64,000 nucleotides of DNA, taken from the NCBI RefSeq assembly GCF_017916325.1, contig NC_090143.1, positions 1-64,000 on the forward strand. Direction: 5' to 3'. The stretch's first letter is position 1; the number at the start of each line of letters is the position of its first letter. Of the stretch, positions 8,352 through 18,882 are shown one piece after another. Origin of the DNA: Leishmania martiniquensis. Its lineage: Eukaryota; Euglenozoa; Kinetoplastea; Trypanosomatida; Trypanosomatidae. The position numbers were made by a program, and so were the translations under genes. The notes beneath the pieces are model-generated. The model saw only the letters and a list, made by a program, of their open reading frames with translations, was not told the origin of the DNA and searched no databases.

Positions 8352-11300
8352 ATGTTTATCAAAAACATTATCATATCTGGATTCCGCTCGTACCGCGAGC
8401 AATCATTCCCTGACGGGCTGTCCCCCAAAACAAATGTCATTGTGGGCAAGAACGGCTCTGGGAAGTCCAACTTTTTCGCGGCCATTCAGTTTGTTCTGAA
8501 TGAGAAATTCGCCAACCTGCGCGCGTCGGAGCGAAAGGAGCTTTTTCACGTAGGCAGTGGAAGGCCGGCGCTGTCGATCTTTGTCGAAATTGTGTTTGAT
8601 AACTCAGATGGTCGACTTGTTATTCCGGGCCGTGGCGACGAGCTTGAGGTACGGATTCGCCGCACAATCGGCCTGAAGCAGGATGAGTACCGCGTCAATG
8701 ATCGCAAATTTTCGGCGTCTGATGTGCATCAACTCTTGGAGAGTGCTGGGTTTTCCTCGAGCAACCCTTACTATGTTGTGGAGCAGGGGAAAATTGTGAG
8801 TTTGGTGAAGATGAGCGAGGAGGAGCGCTTCCAGCTCATCAAGGATGTTGCGGGCACCAAGGTCTACGAGGCGCGCCGTGCGGAGAGTGAACGCATTCTA
8901 GCCGAAACGAAAGGGAAGCAGTCCCAGATTATCGAGTCCATTGGCGACCTGGAGAAGCGACTAAAGGAGCTGGAGGGTGAGACGGCGGAGCTGAAGCGAT
9001 TTCAGGAGATGGATCGCGAGAAAAAGTGCATCGAGTACTGTATCTTCAACTCTGAGCTGTCCTCGGCGACAGAGGCGCTGGTGAAGCTAGAGGAGGAGTG
9101 GAAGAAGCAAACCGCATCCTTCAATAGGTCGCAAGATTCTGAGGAAGCCTCGGAGCTTAAGATCTTGCAATTTTCTCAGACGATCGCGGGCATTTCAACG
9201 GAGATAGCTCGTCTTGAGGTAGAGCGGAAGGCCGTTGAGAAGGACATGGCTGCGTTGACGAGCAAGCAGGCAGTGATCGAGCTGGACGCGAGTGAGGCTG
9301 CTGGGAGGTTTATTCGCAACAACCGGGAGCGCGAGGCACTTTTGAGGGAGGATCGAGAACTCGAAGCGACTCTCGTGAGGGTGGCAGCGGACATCGAGAA
9401 AAAGAAGGCGCTTCACCGCTCGAGCGAGGAGGCAGCCAGAAAAAAGGCGGCTGAAGTGGAAGCGGAGCGGAAGGTGCTCGAACGGTTGCAAGAGCGCCGG
9501 AACCGTACGAAGCTCTTCAAGACCAAGATGGAACGCGACAAGTGGCTGAGCGGGGAAGTGATGAAAAATGAAGATTTGATGAAAAAAGCACAGCAGGAGG
9601 TGGAGTCCGTCACTCAGGAAATGGAGCGCGTGGAGGAGGAAGTGAGTGCGCTATCAAAGCAGATGTCCGCGCCGAATATGTCCACTGTTGATGTGGATCG
9701 GAATCTTCGAAACCACGAGGTACAAATTAAGGCTGCGCTTGTCAGGCGAGATGAGCTGAACCATCAGCGGCGACAATTATGGCAGACGGTGCATGAGCAA
9801 GAGAGCGTTGTTCAGCGACTCACGGAGGCGGCGCGCAGCGCGAGGCAGCAGTGGGAGCGCTCTGTTCGGCAAGATGTGAGGCAAGGTTTGCAGTCTCTAT
9901 CGGAGGTGCTTGATGACTTGAGAAATCCTGCGCTTTCTGCCGCTGTGCACGGGCCACTGGTCGACCTCATTGAGGTGGCGGAGGGATACAAGACGGCGGT
10001 GGAGATCACGGCGGGAAACGCACTGTTTAACGTAGTCGTGGACTCCTTCGATATAGGCACGACTCTACTCGCTGAGATGAACAAGCGGCGGAAGCCTGGT
10101 CGCGTCTCTTTTTTTCCGCTGGATACGTGCAAGGGGAAGGCATTGGAGATTGTGCCGACACCCAACTGCTCGCCGCTGCTATCGAAAGTGAAGTATGACA
10201 GGCGGTTCGAGTGCGTCGTGGCGGAAGTCTTTGGCCGGACGGCTGTCGTTCCCACCTTGGAAGCAGCGGCTAGCATGGTGCGCGAGCTCCAATGTGACGT
10301 TATAACCGTAGATGGCGACCAGCTGGGGCGCAAAGGCGGGATCACTGGTGGATTCATAGACAAACGGAACATGAAGCTTGCTCTCCGTGAGCGCGAAAGG
10401 GAGCTGGTCGTAAACCTTCGTGGAGCACGCTCAAAGCTGGATGGCCTCTGCCAAGAGGTGGCTACGGTGGAGCAAAGCATCACGGAGGTGCTAAATGAAC
10501 TCGAGGTGTTGCGCAACCAGAACATCTCAACGGAGCAGGAGGCAGATGTACGGCTGCGTGAGTCGCGTCTGATGGAAGATCGTCGATCTCAGTTGGAGAC
10601 CCTGAAGTTGAACTTGGCAGCAACGAAAAAGGCTGTGGAGAGTTCCATATCTGCGGCTGCGGAGGTAGTGCGGGAACTGAAGAGAGAACTCTCTGACGAA
10701 TTCAAGAGCGCATGGACGCCGGAGGAAGAGAGGAGGCTGGAGCAGCTCACAGAAACAGTGGCTGGCGCCCGGGTCTCGTCGTCTGAGCTGCAGGCCAACG
10801 CTCTACAGCTGGCTACTGAGGTTCAGCTCCTGGAAGACACTGTGCGACACGTCGAGCGGCGAAAGGCGTTTGTCGCGGATCGCATCCGGGAGCTGGGGTG
10901 GTCGAAGCACGCCGGCAGCATTGCGGATGGAGAGCAGGCTGCGGTGAAGGCAGAGGTGGATCTGCTATCACAGCGGCTGCAGAGCATAGACCGAAACTTG
11001 GAGCAAGACATGCGTGAGCGTGAGAGGCTGCAGTCTCAACTGGATGCGCTAACGTCGAAGCGGCTAGGCGCGGCGCGGAGCTTGGAGGAGCGCAAAGAGG
11101 TGGCGGACAAGACGCAGATGCAGCGGAGCCTGCTGGTGCAGCGCCGCGAGGAGGCGCTGCAAAAGATTCGGCAGCTGGGAGTGCTGCCGCAAGGAGTTGC
11201 CAAGTTTGAGTCGGCGTCCCTAGGAAAGCTCATGTACCACCTGAAAGCAGTCAACGAGCAGCTGAAGGGCCTGTCGCACGTGAACCGTAAGGCTCTTGAC

Positions 11301-11948
11301 CAGCACGCGACCCTTCAAGAGGCTATGAAGGACCTTAAGTCGCAGCAAGGGACACTTGCGAAAGAACTGGATAGCATTCACGAGCTAATGGAGCACTTGG
11401 ACGCCAAGAAGGAGGAGGCCATCGAGCGCACGTACAAGCAGGTCCAGTACCAGTTCGAAGAAGTGTTTAAGCAGCTTGTTGGTGTCGAGAGCTGTTCGGC
11501 AGAGCTGCAGCTGGTCGCGTCTGCCGCTGCAAACAAGAAAGAGGACCCCTTCACTGGCGCGCGTATCAGAGTATCGTTCGGTCTCGGCAATCCTGTCAGC
11601 CGATTGGATCAGCTCAGCGGTGGGCAAAAGTCTCTGGTAGCTTTGGCGCTCATCTTTGCGATCCAGCGCTGCGACCCTGCTCCGTTCTACCTGTTTGACG
11701 AAATCGACGCTGCGCTGGATGCGGAGTACCGCACTTCCGTCGCGAAGATGATGGCGAGGCAGTCGGATGAGTGCCAGTTCCTCGTTGCAACCTTCAAGAC
11801 AGAGCTCCTGGACGTGGCGGACAAGGTTCTCGGAATTTTCTTCCATAACAAGATGAGCCGCATCCAGACCATCTCGAAGGAAGAGGGTGTGCGGCTTCTT
11901 AAGCAGGCGGCACTAGAGGACCGCAAGCGGACTCGCGACGGCGAATAA
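8352..11948 (+). CDS. SMC3: Structural maintenance of chromosomes protein 3 (cohesin subunit SMC3)
   Basis: 1,198 residues, the usual SMC3 length. The N-terminal ATPase half carries Walker A GKNGSGKSN at residues 32-40. Long coiled coils flank a hinge at about 525-660 (from VHGPLVDLI to GGITGGFIDKRN). The C-terminal half has the ABC signature LSGGQKSLVALALIFAIQ near residue 1087 and Walker B FYLFDEIDAALD near 1112, followed by FRP-like FKTELL; these C-terminal stretches match SMC3 rather than SMC1, 2 or 4. The protein pairs with SMC1 and the kleisin Scc1 to hold sister chromatids. The ATG at 8352 starts the conserved MFIKNIIISGFRSY, which fixes the start. It is the first gene of the plus-strand series. 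Confidence 0.97.
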   Translation: MFIKNIIISGFRSYREQSFPDGLSPKTNVIVGKNGSGKSNFFAAIQFVLNEKFANLRASERKELFHVGSGRPALSIFVEIVFDNSDGRLVIPGRGDELEVRIRRTIGLKQDEYRVNDRKFSASDVHQLLESAGFSSSNPYYVVEQGKIVSLVKMSEEERFQLIKDVAGTKVYEARRAESERILAETKGKQSQIIESIGDLEKRLKELEGETAELKRFQEMDREKKCIEYCIFNSELSSATEALVKLEEEWKKQTASFNRSQDSEEASELKILQFSQTIAGISTEIARLEVERKAVEKDMAALTSKQAVIELDASEAAGRFIRNNREREALLREDRELEATLVRVAADIEKKKALHRSSEEAARKKAAEVEAERKVLERLQERRNRTKLFKTKMERDKWLSGEVMKNEDLMKKAQQEVESVTQEMERVEEEVSALSKQMSAPNMSTVDVDRNLRNHEVQIKAALVRRDELNHQRRQLWQTVHEQESVVQRLTEAARSARQQWERSVRQDVRQGLQSLSEVLDDLRNPALSAAVHGPLVDLIEVAEGYKTAVEITAGNALFNVVVDSFDIGTTLLAEMNKRRKPGRVSFFPLDTCKGKALEIVPTPNCSPLLSKVKYDRRFECVVAEVFGRTAVVPTLEAAASMVRELQCDVITVDGDQLGRKGGITGGFIDKRNMKLALRERERELVVNLRGARSKLDGLCQEVATVEQSITEVLNELEVLRNQNISTEQEADVRLRESRLMEDRRSQLETLKLNLAATKKAVESSISAAAEVVRELKRELSDEFKSAWTPEEERRLEQLTETVAGARVSSSELQANALQLATEVQLLEDTVRHVERRKAFVADRIRELGWSKHAGSIADGEQAAVKAEVDLLSQRLQSIDRNLEQDMRERERLQSQLDALTSKRLGAARSLEERKEVADKTQMQRSLLVQRREEALQKIRQLGVLPQGVAKFESASLGKLMYHLKAVNEQLKGLSHVNRKALDQHATLQEAMKDLKSQQGTLAKELDSIHELMEHLDAKKEEAIERTYKQVQYQFEEVFKQLVGVESCSAELQLVASAAANKKEDPFTGARIRVSFGLGNPVSRLDQLSGGQKSLVALALIFAIQRCDPAPFYLFDEIDAALDAEYRTSVAKMMARQSDECQFLVATFKTELLDVADKVLGIFFHNKMSRIQTISKEEGVRLLKQAALEDRKRTRDGE

Positions 11949-12402
11949 GTGCCTGCCACCGCGGTGAGTGGTGACAGTTCTTTGCGATAGAAGAAAGTCA
12001 GATGGACGTGCGGGTCGACGACTACGAAAGGATACTGGTTTGATCGCTGCATGTGTGTTTTCACACGTGTGGTACCGTGCAGTTATGCAGGAAACCCCCT
12101 TTTTTCTACCTGCTGATGCTCTTCAAATGAGTTCTTATGACGCGCAGGTGGTCTGTTACTTCTGAAGTGTGGCAGTAGCGCGTGCACGGACCGTTTCCTG
12201 AGAGGGTAGCAAACCTTATCTTTTTTTACTATGCGTTTGCCAGTCTCTGCGCATCCGAATGTGTGTATCCATAGAGGAAAGAGGTGAATCCAGACGCCAT
12301 AGATCATTTCTTTTTTTTTTCTCGTGTGCGTGTGTGTCGGTGCCTTTTTGGCTGCCAACGACTTCCCTAGTCCCTCTGTTTTTTCTGTTCCTACGACACC
12401 GC
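11949..12402 (+). other. Intergenic spacer after SMC3
   Basis: Short spacer with a T-rich run at about 12306-12321 and a second pyrimidine-rich run at about 12345-12395 containing an AG at 12369-12370. Either could serve spliced-leader addition for the next gene. No ORF of note. Confidence 0.4.
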
Positions 12403-12846
12403 ATGCGGGGCGTGCTGGAAGGGCCTCCTTTTCTGGCTGTGTGGCTAGCCGTCCCCAACGATGACGCCGGCTGTAGGACAGTTACTTTTCACCTATATCG
12501 CACGAAGCAGCTCATGGGCTTTTTTGTGCACTCTAAAGTGCCTGATGACGAGAAGACAAAGTCCCAAGGCGGTCGCAAACCACGGAAGTACCGGGGGCCT
12601 GTGCTTTCTTACGTTACTCTTTGCGTAGCAGAGCGCAGTGCCACGCGCTGCGGTCTCTTTAATGATATTAGTGATGCTGCCATCGCCAGCGAGATGGACA
12701 GCGGCTACAGTGGCCCTCCTTTCATCTTCTGCTTTGATTCTCATGTGAGCGAGTCCCAGAAATCAATCGCCTCTTGTCTTCTTTCCACGGTGCATGAGTC
12801 GTTTGCCGCAGCACTGCAATTTTTTTGTTCATTTTCGCCTGCATAG
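12403..12846 (+). CDS. Hypothetical ORF, possibly the N-terminal part of a gene split by an in-frame TAG
   Basis: An ATG at 12403 opens a 147-residue frame ending at TAG 12844-12846. No family recognised. The next ORF (12868-13776) is in exactly the same frame, and only 21 bases lie between this stop and its ATG, far too few for the poly(A) and splice-acceptor signals needed between two trypanosomatid genes. Third-position G/C by hand count is about 57 percent, similar to the following ORF. Either both parts are one gene with an in-frame stop (pseudogene, readthrough or a base error), or this ORF is 5' UTR of the next gene. Confidence 0.4.
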   Translation: MRGVLEGPPFLAVWLAVPNDDAGCRTVTFHLYRTKQLMGFFVHSKVPDDEKTKSQGGRKPRKYRGPVLSYVTLCVAERSATRCGLFNDISDAAIASEMDSGYSGPPFIFCFDSHVSESQKSIASCLLSTVHESFAAALQFFCSFSPA

Positions 12847-12867
12847 AGTGGTGACTACTGCGCCTTG

Positions 12868-13776
12868 ATGGGTGGGGAGACACACACAGTTTCAGGATCT
12901 CTGCCTCCTGACTGGGGATCGCATCACTGCGTCTGGGATAGAAATGGTGCCTTTGAGCGTACTGAGTTTTTCTGCGATGCGGAGGATGCAGACGGCCCGT
13001 TGCACTGCCATCTCGTCATGGCGCCGCGAAAAAGGTGCCGTGAGGAGAATCAAGCAATGGAGGCACACCCCCGGCGCATGCCCCCGCACATGCGCGTTCA
13101 GGTAGCGTGGGGAAACGTCACCTCGTTTGTTTCGCTTTGCGGGCACGTGCTAGACGCGGAGGGCCGCTTCAACGCGACCGAATTTCCTGCTCTGGCGTTC
13201 TTCTACAGCCCCATGGTCGCTTGCGCCGACTCTGGAACTGTCACACTGCAATTCGACAAGAGCGGCTCAGTCACAGAGCGGATCCTGCAGGAAAGGCGAC
13301 AACTGCCTTGCCCTGTTCACGGACCATTTCGCTGCCCTTGCCACCTCATGCACGAGTTAGCAGACATTGTGGCCAAGTTGCTTTGCGAGATCTGCTGTCA
13401 GCACGCATCATTTGACGTTTCGATCGATTGCGACCGACCCTATCCGCACATTCTCATTAACAGTCAAGCGGAGACATGGTCCCTATCGCTAGTGGGATTG
13501 CCCACCCCTCCGAAAGTATTTGGACCGTTTCCACTTGGCACCAGCACTTCGCCGCACTCTATCAAAAAATACTGGCTCCAGTACATCGAAAAGAGCAAGG
13601 TGGTCGACGACGCCTGCATAATGTGCGGGGTGATGTCGGAAACTCGGTGTGTCATGTGCCTCTGTCTTTTGTGCGCGCGCTGCGGGGAGCTGTGCGGTGC
13701 GTGCGGAGGCTATTCCTGCCGCGGGTGCTCAACTGCTGAACGCGGGATGACTATCTGCTATAATTGCTATCGCTAA
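12868..13776 (+). CDS. Hypothetical protein with a cysteine-rich C-terminus
   Basis: 302 residues from the ATG at 12868. Function not recognised. The body has several Cys/His pairs (for example LPCPVHGPFRCPCH near residue 150). The last 50 residues are dense in cysteine: CIMCG, CVMCLCLLCARCG, CGACGG, CRGCS and finally CYNCYR, spaced as CxxC pairs likely to bind two or more zinc ions. No RING or FYVE consensus fits cleanly. The frame continues upstream through a TAG into the ORF at 12403. The protein ends at TAA 13774-13776. Confidence 0.7.
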   Translation: MGGETHTVSGSLPPDWGSHHCVWDRNGAFERTEFFCDAEDADGPLHCHLVMAPRKRCREENQAMEAHPRRMPPHMRVQVAWGNVTSFVSLCGHVLDAEGRFNATEFPALAFFYSPMVACADSGTVTLQFDKSGSVTERILQERRQLPCPVHGPFRCPCHLMHELADIVAKLLCEICCQHASFDVSIDCDRPYPHILINSQAETWSLSLVGLPTPPKVFGPFPLGTSTSPHSIKKYWLQYIEKSKVVDDACIMCGVMSETRCVMCLCLLCARCGELCGACGGYSCRGCSTAERGMTICYNCYR

Positions 13777-14690
13777 TCGTTATCATGACAAGGGGATGGC
13801 GTGAGGATCTTGAGGGAAGCGCTGCCTCCCTCTTTGCGCTTGGTGGGATAGACTGAGCACTCACTGGATGCCGTTGCCTAGACCTAGTGCGTAATACCCT
13901 GGTCGACAACGGAAGGACGCAGCCTAGAGAGCGTGTCCGTCGTTGTTACTCGCCTAACGAAGTAGGCCCAGTGCGCGTCCACCATATCGGTCATAAATGA
14001 GTCGTTTTTTATGGCGCCCGTTCACTGATTGAGGATTTCAGGGAGCGAGTAGCGAACCGCTTTGCAAGCATGCTGCCATAAAGGGTGCTAGGGCGTAGGT
14101 AGCGCTCCTAGACAAGCTCACCTCAGGCACACGTGGAGGAGATCTGGTCGGAGACCCTGACTTGATTTCTTCTATATCTACTTGGTTCATGGTGTCACTT
14201 GTTGGTGTGGAAAGTGCCTTGAATGGATGGGTTGCCGTGGCTGCGCATGCGGTCTCCTCTGTACTGCCATCGAGGCCATCTAAGCAATACATCGTACCTC
14301 CCTGTGTCTTCATCGTTGGTACGCTGTCGTCGCCGCCTCCCATGGCGAGAGGTTAGTCGAGGCAGTGTGACAGGGTGAATGCGACGGCTGGCTCCCTGCC
14401 GACTAGCAATCGGTATTATCGCACCTCTCTACATTGCCCAGTCAGGTGCTCTTTCTTGCACCCTTCAACTAGCTCCTTATCTTTGGCTGTCTTTTTTGCT
14501 ATCGTCTCTCTTTTTGTTGTCGCATTTGGTAGTACTTACGTGTCCTTCCCGCTGGCTTTTTCACCCGCCACTGACGCTGTCTAGCACCACAACGCTCTCG
14601 CAGCCTCCTATACTTCTGGTTATCTGAGTACACAGCTGCCCTCTTTCTCTCTCGCTCCACGCCGCTTTTTCATCCCTTTCTCTCGTTTTT
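13777..14690 (+). other. Intergenic spacer before the R-SNARE gene
   Basis: Untranslated spacer without a supported gene. The last part is increasingly pyrimidine-rich (about 14440-14530 and 14638-14700), typical of the region preceding a spliced-leader acceptor. Confidence 0.4.
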
Positions 14691-14707
14691 CTTCGGTTGC
14701 GTGCGAG
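14638..14707 (+). promoter_or_regulatory. Predicted spliced-leader acceptor for the R-SNARE gene
   Basis: A pyrimidine-rich tract of about 60 bases is followed by the first AG at 14706-14707, giving a predicted 5' UTR of 96 bases to the ATG at 14804. This is the standard trans-splicing layout in trypanosomatids; usage is inferred, not shown. Confidence 0.5.
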
Positions 14708-14803
14708 CTTCGGTGACACAACACTACACAAGCTACTAGATCACGGCCTCCCTTCCCTACCGTTTTTGGGTGTGCCACCGGCGCACGGGTGACGCCAAGA
14801 AAG

Positions 14804-15451
14804 ATGCCCATCATGTACAGCTGTGTGAATGATGAGACGAAGCTGCTGGCGGAGCACCCCGCCGGCGAGCAGCCGAAGCTGGCCGAGACGATGCAGAAGG
14901 TCATCGCCACTGTCCCGCTCACCGAGTACCGCCACAAAACGATCGAGGACAAGGATGGCGGCGTCAACTACAGCTATATCAGCAACGGTGAGGGGCGCAT
15001 CGTGGCGTGTGTCACGACAAGCGATATGCGCATGCGCACCGTCTTCGCGTTTCTAGAGGCCGTCGAGCCACTGGTTCGTGGCAGTGTCGGTGTGCAGGGC
15101 TCTGAGCTACGCAACGGCAAGAAGCTACTCCAGCAGAAGATGGAGTTCTATAACAACCCTCAGAACGACAAGATCACCGCGCTAAACGATGACATCAACC
15201 AGGTAGTTGATGTTATGATAGATAACATGGACAAGGTACTAGCGCGTGGTGATCGTATAGACACGCTGCACGAGAAGTCTTCCACTCTGGCAGATCAGGC
15301 GCAGCAGTTCCAGCAGCGCTCCACGGAGTTAAAGCGGAACCTGTGCATGAAGAACCTGAAGCTTACCCTCATGATTGCGGGCGCTGTTATTGTGATCCTT
15401 ATCATTATTCTTCTGATCGCCTGCAAGCCCAACTTCTCGCGCTGCCGGTAA
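14804..15451 (+). CDS. VAMP7: Longin-domain R-SNARE (VAMP7-like)
   Basis: 215 residues. Residues 1-115 form a longin fold (MPIMYSCVND through SNGEGRIVACVTTSDMRMRTVFAFLEAVE). A SNARE motif follows at about 120-180 with the zero-layer Arg in VLARGDRID and heptads ending DQAQQFQQRS. The C-terminal anchor is LTLMIAGAVIVILIIILLIA followed by a short luminal tail. This tail-anchored layout is that of VAMP7/YKT6-class R-SNAREs; the transmembrane anchor favours VAMP7. Its role is membrane fusion on endosomal/lysosomal routes. An open extension upstream to a GTG at 14789 is ignored because 14804 is the first ATG and starts the longin domain. Confidence 0.9.
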   Translation: MPIMYSCVNDETKLLAEHPAGEQPKLAETMQKVIATVPLTEYRHKTIEDKDGGVNYSYISNGEGRIVACVTTSDMRMRTVFAFLEAVEPLVRGSVGVQGSELRNGKKLLQQKMEFYNNPQNDKITALNDDINQVVDVMIDNMDKVLARGDRIDTLHEKSSTLADQAQQFQQRSTELKRNLCMKNLKLTLMIAGAVIVILIIILLIACKPNFSRCR

Positions 15452-17214
15452 TCGTGGTGCATCAGCATCTCACGATGGAAAGCGACGTGCGTGTCTCCGC
15501 AGAAACGCATAGGAACTCCCGACTTCGGCTACATGAGTACAGCTTCCCGGGCGCCATTGCGAGGTAGAAGGTGGTCTTTGAGTTACGCCGAAGGAAGCCC
15601 TGGTGTGTAGTGCCTCTTGAGGCTACCTCTTTCGCGTGCCTGGTGCCTTGTGTGATGCAACGCAAGGGGGGTAGAGGTGGCGAGCATACTGAGGCGGGCG
15701 ATGGTGAAATCCGTTGAGGGGGCCTAAGGAAGACGCAAAAGAAAACGGACAGTCGTCTAGGAGAGGTAAGGCACGGGGAGGCAACACACATGGAGGCGAC
15801 ATTTATTGTATATTCAGCGTAATACTGTTGCTGCCTTTGGTTTTGTTCTTTTCGGTGAGGGTTTGGGCAAACGAAACGCGAAACAATGGAGGGTCGATTT
15901 CAGGTGGCGCCTTATATATTAGGTAGTTCCGGCGCCTTCTCGTACCTTTGTGCTTCTCTTGCTGTTTATGTTGTGCTTTTCTTTCCTCTCCTGCGTAAGC
16001 TCTTCTTTCGTTCTTTCTGTTTCGGTCTTAATTTCAACTCGATTGTGTCGTCTGTGCTCATTCTTTTTTTCTTTGGACGTGTTGCTCTTCTTTCTCTTCC
16101 TATGGTTGCGTTGCTCTGCTTGTGTTGCCGTGTGTGACATCTCTTAACTGTTTTACGAAAGTGCTCATACCCTGTAGCCCAGGCACGCTCTGATGTGCGT
16201 GGTGCTCAGCTGAATGAAGATTGTGAGGCTCGGAAGGAAGTTCTCATGATCTTTCTCGGTTGTGTTGCTCGTTATGCGAACTCACGAGAGGAATATGCTA
16301 CGGGGGGATTTCACTGTAAGAAGAAGGCCCTTGTTTTTCTTTTACAACATAGTTCGCTTCTCGGGTGCCGGCTTGTCTTACCCTTTGGGCGTTCGACGTT
16401 TGAGCAGGCGATTATGGTTTGTATCGGATGTTTCAGAGGTGGATATGAATAGTTTGTGTCTCTTGGTGTGCTGACTGTGGCCATCGAGGCTTTTCTTGGG
16501 AGTTGGTGTAGCGGAGAAGTGTACTAGTTGTGCCCGAAATGAATTATACATTTTTTCCCTTGAGTTGCAGATATAAAGACACTGCTTCATGCGGCCTGCG
16601 TGACTACGACGGCCTGCAGGCACCTCGATCTCGCTGGGAGGTTGCCTTTGGTGGGCCCCAAACACAATGCTGCGTTCAGCTGTGGCATTTTCCTCTTTTT
16701 TTTTTTTACTTTTCCTGTCGTGAAGTGCAGTAAGCGAGTACGTACATAACAAATCGATTTGAGGAGGGAGAGGGTCGGCAGAGGAACGCGATCAAAAGTG
16801 TCACGTATCTGTCCGCTTGCACAGCTTGCCACAATAAGTTACATCCTGGCTGCAACTACAAACGATGTCTTTGGGCAGAAAAATGTACCCTCTCTCTTTG
16901 GATGACTGGACTGGCCCTTTTATCGTTTGCCTTCTTCCTTTGCACGCATAAAGCGACTATTGGAGTAAGATCCATCCCGTGCCTGCATACACTCCTATAT
17001 ATACTGCTGCTACTACAGCGTATCCTTGCGCATCATACTGGAGAGGCAAGGACTCGTGTGCCAACGAGGACAGGTTGTGTGCGCTTCTTCATGAGTGCTG
17101 ACGGAAAAGGTCGTCAGAGGATGGGGGACCGAGAAGGCCATACATTTAGCATCTCTCTCAAACTCAGCTGGCGACGCTTTCTCCTCAAATCATTCATCGC
17201 TGCCTGCGGCGAAA
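15452..17214 (+). other. Long intergenic spacer (1.8 kb) with pyrimidine tracts
   Basis: No supported gene. T/C-rich stretches occur at about 15950-16105 and 16683-16715 (with a run of 12 T). The second is followed by AG near 16721 and is a plausible splice-acceptor tract for the LisH gene, which would then have a 5' UTR of about 490 bases. Confidence 0.4.
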
Positions 17215-17904
17215 ATGGACTTGACAGACAGGTCGATGTGGACACTAGTCGAGGAGGCTGTCATTGATGACAGGGGCGAGGATGAGGAAGAGGTTTTGGC
17301 TCAAATGGTCCGCTCGTATCTTGCGCGGAGAGGCCTGGCAGACACTCTTGCTGCCTTCGACGAGGAGCGTATGTCTTGTGGGAGCTTACTGAAGTTTCCC
17401 TGCCGTGGTGATTCCGATGCACCCAGGTCGCCAGGGAGTGCGGGGGCTCTTGACTCGAAGTTGACTGCAGTTGGCGCTAGTACTAAAGATGCCCCTCCAG
17501 GCGACAAAGCCAGCGCCGGGATGGAGAAGCGAAAGGCGGCGCAGATCCTCTGCTTGCAGAGGAAGTACGAGGCGGCCGCGGCGTTGATGGACCCGTCGTC
17601 ACTTGCACGCATTCGTCTTTTGTGCATTCAGTCGCAGAGCCTAGAGGATAGGGCTACTGCCGTCTGCTACCTGTCGACCCACGTTGCACCGCTCGTCCCG
17701 TTCTGCAGCAATCCAACGATGGGCCACAAAGTGTACACCGCTTCGCTGAATGAGGTGCTGAGCCCGTACCGTGAGAAGCTGATTGTCGACACAGAGGTTC
17801 TAGCCAGGGAGGTGAACGACGAGCTGTGCGGCCGTGACGAGCGCAGTAGCCTTCATGTACTGTTTAATTGGGCGTACTGGCAGGAAACGGCGCACATCCT
17901 TTGA
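17215..17904 (+). CDS. LisH-domain protein
   Basis: 229 residues from the first in-frame ATG at 17215. A LisH dimerisation motif is visible at about residues 30-55 (MVRSYLARRGLADTLAAFDEER). A second helical region at about 100-190 (AAQILCLQRKYEAAAALM, then RIRLLCIQSQSLEDRATAVCYL) resembles the helical repeats that follow LisH in RanBPM/GID-complex proteins, but I could not confirm a full CTLH-CRA domain. The acidic stretch DDRGEDEEEV precedes LisH. A role in a GID/CTLH-type ubiquitin ligase or a centrosomal LisH complex is possible. Confidence 0.75.
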   Translation: MDLTDRSMWTLVEEAVIDDRGEDEEEVLAQMVRSYLARRGLADTLAAFDEERMSCGSLLKFPCRGDSDAPRSPGSAGALDSKLTAVGASTKDAPPGDKASAGMEKRKAAQILCLQRKYEAAAALMDPSSLARIRLLCIQSQSLEDRATAVCYLSTHVAPLVPFCSNPTMGHKVYTASLNEVLSPYREKLIVDTEVLAREVNDELCGRDERSSLHVLFNWAYWQETAHIL

Positions 17905-18882
17905 GAGGCTAAGGTGTGTGCATGTGAGGAAGCGGCGAAAGGCGGTGCGCTGGAAAGGGCCGGCGCCGCCTACTTTGAAGCAACTGCTTTCCGGGAGCGC
18001 TAGCCACACATGCCTCATATACCCACTTTTTGGCTGGCCGATGTAGCCGTGGGGGGGATATCTGCTGCACGGGTGGCTCGTTCTCGTCGCTAATGCGCTT
18101 CCTTCCTTTCTTTCCTTCGATACGCCATGTCCAGACGCGGCAGTAGAAGCATGCATGGGTGGTCAGGAAGGAGGTTCTACTCTACATGGCAGCTAGCAAC
18201 GCTCGCAATTCTCCTCTTGTTCTATAGCTCTTTTTGCATGAAGAGCGTGACGCAGGTACCCCCCACACACACACACACCAGTGCACACAGAAAAGTCAAA
18301 GAACGTAGGAAATCCCATATCCATTCTGCAGGCAATTGTGTATCTTCGCATCTTGTAGCTTGCTGAATGGGCCGAAACTGGAGCGATATCGCGACTCGTG
18401 CATGCATGCCGCAGATGACGCAATTTTGTCATCGTGAAGCGGAGTAAACAGGGCCTGCTGAGGGGGCCATAGATGACACCATTAGGACGGATCGAAACGA
18501 CTTTAATCGCCTCGATTACCGCAGGCCTCCGTTGATGCCAACGTTCGTGTTGCATCACTTGCGTATTCTGTGGCGCTCATATAGGCGCTAGCTTGCTCTT
18601 CTCAATCGTTCGATGCCGATGCCTCGTCTTTCTTCTTTTCTTCGACCCTGTTACGTTGAGCTCGTGGCGCTTGTGTCAATGTGCCGCTTTGCGCTCTTCT
18701 CGTTTTTAAGGTCATGGCTTTTCGAACTGTATCGAATCATCGATTTTCTGCAATTGGTGCTTGTCGATTAAGAATTTTTCCATCGGTGTCTGAGACCAGC
18801 TTATCACTTGGAGGTATTCACTTTGTTCGACGAAATTCTTGTTCGCTTAGGCTTTGGTGCGTAGCGGGGCTTCCGAGTCTTC
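17905..18882 (+). other. Intergenic spacer with a CA microsatellite
   Basis: Contains a pyrimidine run at about 18091-18119, a (CA)n tract at about 18264-18279 and T-rich runs around 18625-18720 that may serve trans-splicing of the next short gene. A 79-codon frame at 18127 is not considered a gene. Confidence 0.4.

Noticed and set aside
12493..12744. 83-codon minus-strand frame
   Set aside because: Overlaps the better-supported plus-strand frame 12403-12846 and has no motif.
18127..18366. 79-codon plus-strand frame with a hydrophobic segment
   Set aside because: No AG lies between the pyrimidine tract and its ATG, the tail encodes a CA microsatellite (Thr-His repeats), and no family is seen.
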